The translations under genes and the position numbers were made by a program. From positions 4,078,501 through 4,142,500 of the forward strand of contig OW051470.1 of NCBI GenBank assembly GCA_932521025.1: DNA of 64,000 nt. The letters are read 5' to 3'. This stretch comes from Oscheius onirici. Taxonomy: Eukaryota; Nematoda; Chromadorea; Rhabditida; Rhabditidae. Shown piece after piece: positions 61,129-64,000 of this stretch. Numbering within the stretch: the stretch's first letter is position 1; each line of letters begins with the position of its first letter. Under the pieces are notes generated by a model. It saw only the letters and a list, made by a program, of their open reading frames with translations. It made no database searches and was not told the DNA's origin.

Positions 61129-62238
61129 TTATTTCTTAAACTCAGTAGCTAAAAGATCCTGTCCGGGTGCTTTTGGGAGACCGGGTTGGCCAGTCCATTC
61201 ACACACGTAACCCTTTTTCGGATTGGGTTTGAAGGGGAAGCAGCAACAGCGACAAACTTTCTCATATCTGTACCGGGCCTTCCTTCCTTTGCCTTTCCGA
61301 TATTTCCTGGAAAAAAAAGATTTGCAAAAAAAACCAGCATAGGTCCCGGGGAGATTTGAACTCCCGTCGCAGGATTCAGAGTCCTGAGTGCTAACCGCTA
61401 CACCACGGGACCGCACAAGCAACGCTTTTAGCAATCGGGCTAGTTGATTGCGCCGACTAGCCACTCTGGGAACAGGGCGCTGGTCGATCCGGTCCACTAT
61501 CAAAATGCTTTTTCTCGCCAGGATCGGGAAGATAGACTCACTTTGTCTGAGTGGCACATGTATACCATCCAAGTGTTTCGATGTGACTACGGAAAACGGG
61601 TTCAATGGAGGACAGATCGACTTTGGGCGTAGGCCACAGAACACACTCTTTATCGCCTTGCTGAAATTATTCATTTCACTAGTTCTTTAATTGAAAATAC
61701 CTTGGTCAAGTTGTAGTCAACGATGCATGAATCGACTTGACTCTTACCGTTTAAATCTGTGGCTGAACAGACCTGTTCAGCTACGTAGAAAGGCACAATT
61801 GGACGACCACCATCCACTCTGAACAATTGTAAAATAGATTTCGCTGGTTCTTACGTGAAAGGACTCAAATGACATTTCTGGTTTCCCCCAAAACCACAAC
61901 TCTGTTTGTAAGAACACAATCCACACGGCTTGTCACTTTTGAGGATAGTATGCATGTAGGAGTAGAAGTTGTCCAAAACCTAATACTCGAGATTTCGTGT
62001 TTCTTTCCATGAAAAGTACCGATTTGTAATGCCCCACAAAAGTGTAGAACCAGTGTTTTTGACAGAGCTTGCCAACTTGATCCAAATAGGTCTGTTCTCC
62101 ATTGGATGACGGCCAGACACATCGCCCCCAACTGCTCCAATGGCTACATTCGTTGCTTCTAGTAGCGTCGGAATAAACTGCTGCCAGCTGAGAATGGGCT
62201 AAGGGAAGAAGGGAGAGGAGAAGAATGGACAGTTTCAT
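61129..62238 (-). CDS. Secreted cysteine-rich protein of unknown function
   Basis: The start at 62238 gives a clear signal peptide (MKLSILLLSLLPLAHSQL). The mature part holds about 20 cysteines. It opens with CSHWSSWGRCVW, like the WSxW core of a thrombospondin type 1 repeat, though the full repeat is not completed. Later pieces are KPCGLCSYKQSCGFGGNQKC, ECVLWPTPKVDLSS, a basic segment (RRNQLARLLKALLVRKYRKG) with possible dibasic cleavage sites, and a final KVCRCCCFPFKPNP block. Six exons give about 265 residues. One intron (61307-61411) is almost entirely a tRNA gene, and the phase of the flanking exons requires its donor to be at the tRNA's second base. No family is recognised. Confidence 0.75.
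61342..61412 (-). tRNA. tRNA-Gln (anticodon CUG)
   Basis: On the minus strand the 71-nt sequence folds as a complete cloverleaf. The acceptor stem GGTCCCG pairs with CGGGACC without mismatch. The D arm has GTAGCGGTTAGCAC, the anticodon arm CAGGACTCTGAATCCTG with CTG in the loop, and the T arm CGGGAGTTCAAATCTCCC. Internal promoter boxes A and B match consensus. The glutamine identity follows from the anticodon. It lies inside an intron of a protein gene on the same strand. Confidence 0.95.
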
Positions 62239-64000
62239 GTCCTAATGACTAAGAGAGATCGGCGCGGCCTCTCACCAGCGCGGCGGTCTTCTTCTGTGGG
62301 CTTCTTTTACTCCATCTCTCTATTGGTGTCAACAGGGCCTTTCGGATTTTGCGCAGATTAGAACAGCGACTTTTGTGTTGAGACGGATGGGAAGACGGAA
62401 GGCGAGAGGAGCCTATGGTGGAACGGAGAACGTGAAAGTAAGAGTCAAGGACAGTCTAGCGAAAGTTGGAAATGGCATGATGCTTTTCTGATGACTCAAT
62501 TGTAAATGGTGTCATAATAACCTTTCCATAGGGCTTGAATCATGTGATTCGCTCAAAACGGCATGTTGCACTCCATTAGAACGCCACACAATCAGAGGCA
62601 GCTTCATGCCCAGTTTTCTGCTATTTTTCGTTGCTTTTTGCCATCACTTTTTTTTTTTTAGAAAAACTGGAAATTTCTCAAATTCCCGAAATGTGAAGAG
62701 TTGACAAAATGAATGAAGCTGTTCAAATTTAATAGCCCCCATTTTTGTGGAAAGCCCCAAAATGCGGAAAACCATTTTTTGCTGTTAGGGACTTTTCTTA
62801 CAAGAAAATTGTTAGAAAAATTAGGCGAAGAAAAATCCCTAGCCCATTTTGTGAGAAACAACTTTGAAAACATCCCACTTTGGCGCCAGCCATTTCGACA
62901 GCAGCCATTGAACGTCGCCATTCTGGAGGTGCGACATTTTGCCCCCACAAATACGTAATCACGTATTTTCTATTCCGCAATTACCGTTTCTGGATCTTGG
63001 TATTTTCTTTCGGGCAAGAAAAAAAGCGCAGAGCTTGTAAACTACTAAAACTTAGCCAAAACCTTTCTTTACTATCAAAACCCCTCCTTATTGTCCAAAC
63101 CCCCTATATTCTGAAAAGAACCGAAGTGTTCAGCGTACTTTGGACACTTGTTGAGAAGTGATTCATAGTAGTTTAGAAGTGAGAAACGTTGAATACATAG
63201 CAATCACGAGGACGAGCAATCGATACAAGTTTGTTGAACCATCTCAGTGTTTGCATTCTTCCTCATTTCCTCCCAGATTGTCCGTTTCCGCCTTGAAATT
63301 TATCGAAACGAGTCATATCGCATGTAATTTTGTCTCAAATCTCGAGGGGTCTCTTACACCCACGCATATGGCCGGCTGTCAAACGCAGCGTCCTGCTCAT
63401 CTTATGCGCAACTGTCGTAGGCCAAAATACCTACCTGATTTTTCCGTTTCCGTGTACTTTTTGACTTTTTTTTTGCCGGAACCACTAAACTTATGCGGGG
63501 AATCGATCGAGGGACCCTGTTTTTAGCAGTGGACTCTCGCATGTGTGGGTGCAGCGCTCAATTTTCCACCGTGAATCGTTGGCCGCTGGCCGCCCTTTTC
63601 GTCACCTGACCTCTCCCATTATTTTTATGTTTTCATGCAGTGTTTACGATCAATGCTCTCTTCAAAAATTATTTTATTATTAGGTTACAAAATATCAATT
63701 TCCAACATAAATTCTAAAGCAAACTCTATCAGTTTCCAAGATGTTTCCTCTTTTTCGATTGTTCTATCTATACATATTACCCCAAAATTTACCGTCATTT
63801 TTAGCTATTCTATTAAACATTCACCGGAATCTATCTCAAGAACGTGTTCAATGTTTTTCTCAATTTCGCCAACATTTTGATAACTAGAGGAATAGCCCCT
63901 AAACCACACGCGATAAGACAAATCGATTGAGCCATCTTCTTTGACAGTTCACATCTTATTTAGCTACCAAGGTTTTCAGAAATGGGACAGACGCTAAGTG
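62239..64000. other. Intergenic region at window end
   Basis: No gene is recognised in this 1.76 kb. It should hold the promoter of the secreted protein gene. It contains a short MITE-like hairpin (62784-62845) and a T-tract near 62650. The small open frames overlapping 62658-63161 on both strands are mutual shadows. Confidence 0.4.
62784..62845. mobile_element. Short solo hairpin related to the 50069 MITE
   Basis: The left end GTTAGGGACTTTTCTTA and right end AAAAATCCCTAGCCC mirror the terminal repeats of the element at 50069-50323, but only 62 bp remain and the interior is missing. No exact target duplication is seen. It is either a deleted copy or a separate foldback family member. Confidence 0.5.

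Noticed and set aside
62658-63161. Open frames on both strands near the window end
   Set aside because: They are complementary shadows with Trp/Phe/Asn-rich composition and no splice pattern.

Overview
The window is nuclear DNA from a small-genome animal, most likely a nematode. The strongest pointer is a gene at 1053-2534 that ends in a small sperm-type MSP domain, a family expanded in nematodes. Supporting signs are very short introns (mostly 36-45 nt, usually ending TTTNAG or TTTCAG), splice acceptors lying 0-10 nt in front of several start codons as expected for spliced-leader trans-splicing, and tightly packed same-strand genes that look like operons. Base composition is not very AT-rich, so it need not be a close relative of Caenorhabditis. 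The species cannot be named from the sequence.

Layout. 1-7100: a foldback repeat, an MSP-domain protein (+) and an alpha integrin (-). 7100-18500: a PIM-type kinase (-), a poorly resolved 4 kb stretch with coding-like fragments, a small single-pass membrane protein (-) and a class I phosphatidylinositol transfer protein (-). 19660-25560: a compact cluster COX6B, NDUFC2 and tubulin cofactor C (+), NAD(P)H-hydrate dehydratase (-) and calreticulin (+) with an ER-stress element in its promoter. 26100-31600: a chitin-binding mucin-like protein (-) with a small downstream gene, and a Phe-rich membrane protein (+). 31960-43500: a TTC28-like TPR/CHAT protein (+), an SR splicing factor (-), a DNAJC1-like ER chaperone (+), a small protein built of one short repeat per exon (-) and a carboxylesterase (+). 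45500-62240: GRK2-type receptor kinase (+), dynamitin (-), a second putative operon MITD1, PA28-gamma and PI4KA (+), and a secreted cysteine-rich protein (-) with a tRNA-Gln gene at one of its splice donors.

Most genes are housekeeping or animal-wide. They share compartments more than pathways: ER (calreticulin, DNAJC1), mitochondrial respiration (COX6B, NDUFC2) and phosphoinositide supply (PITP, PI4KA). The most unusual features are the repeat-per-exon gene (40829-41399), a hAT-like element whose target duplication copied the MITD1 5' splice site, a Mutator-like MITE with a perfect 9-bp target duplication, the tRNA that abuts an exon, and several tail-to-tail gene pairs whose 3' ends overlap. 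Exon boundaries were read by eye from splice consensus and frame, so individual junctions may be off. Start and stop positions are better supported.
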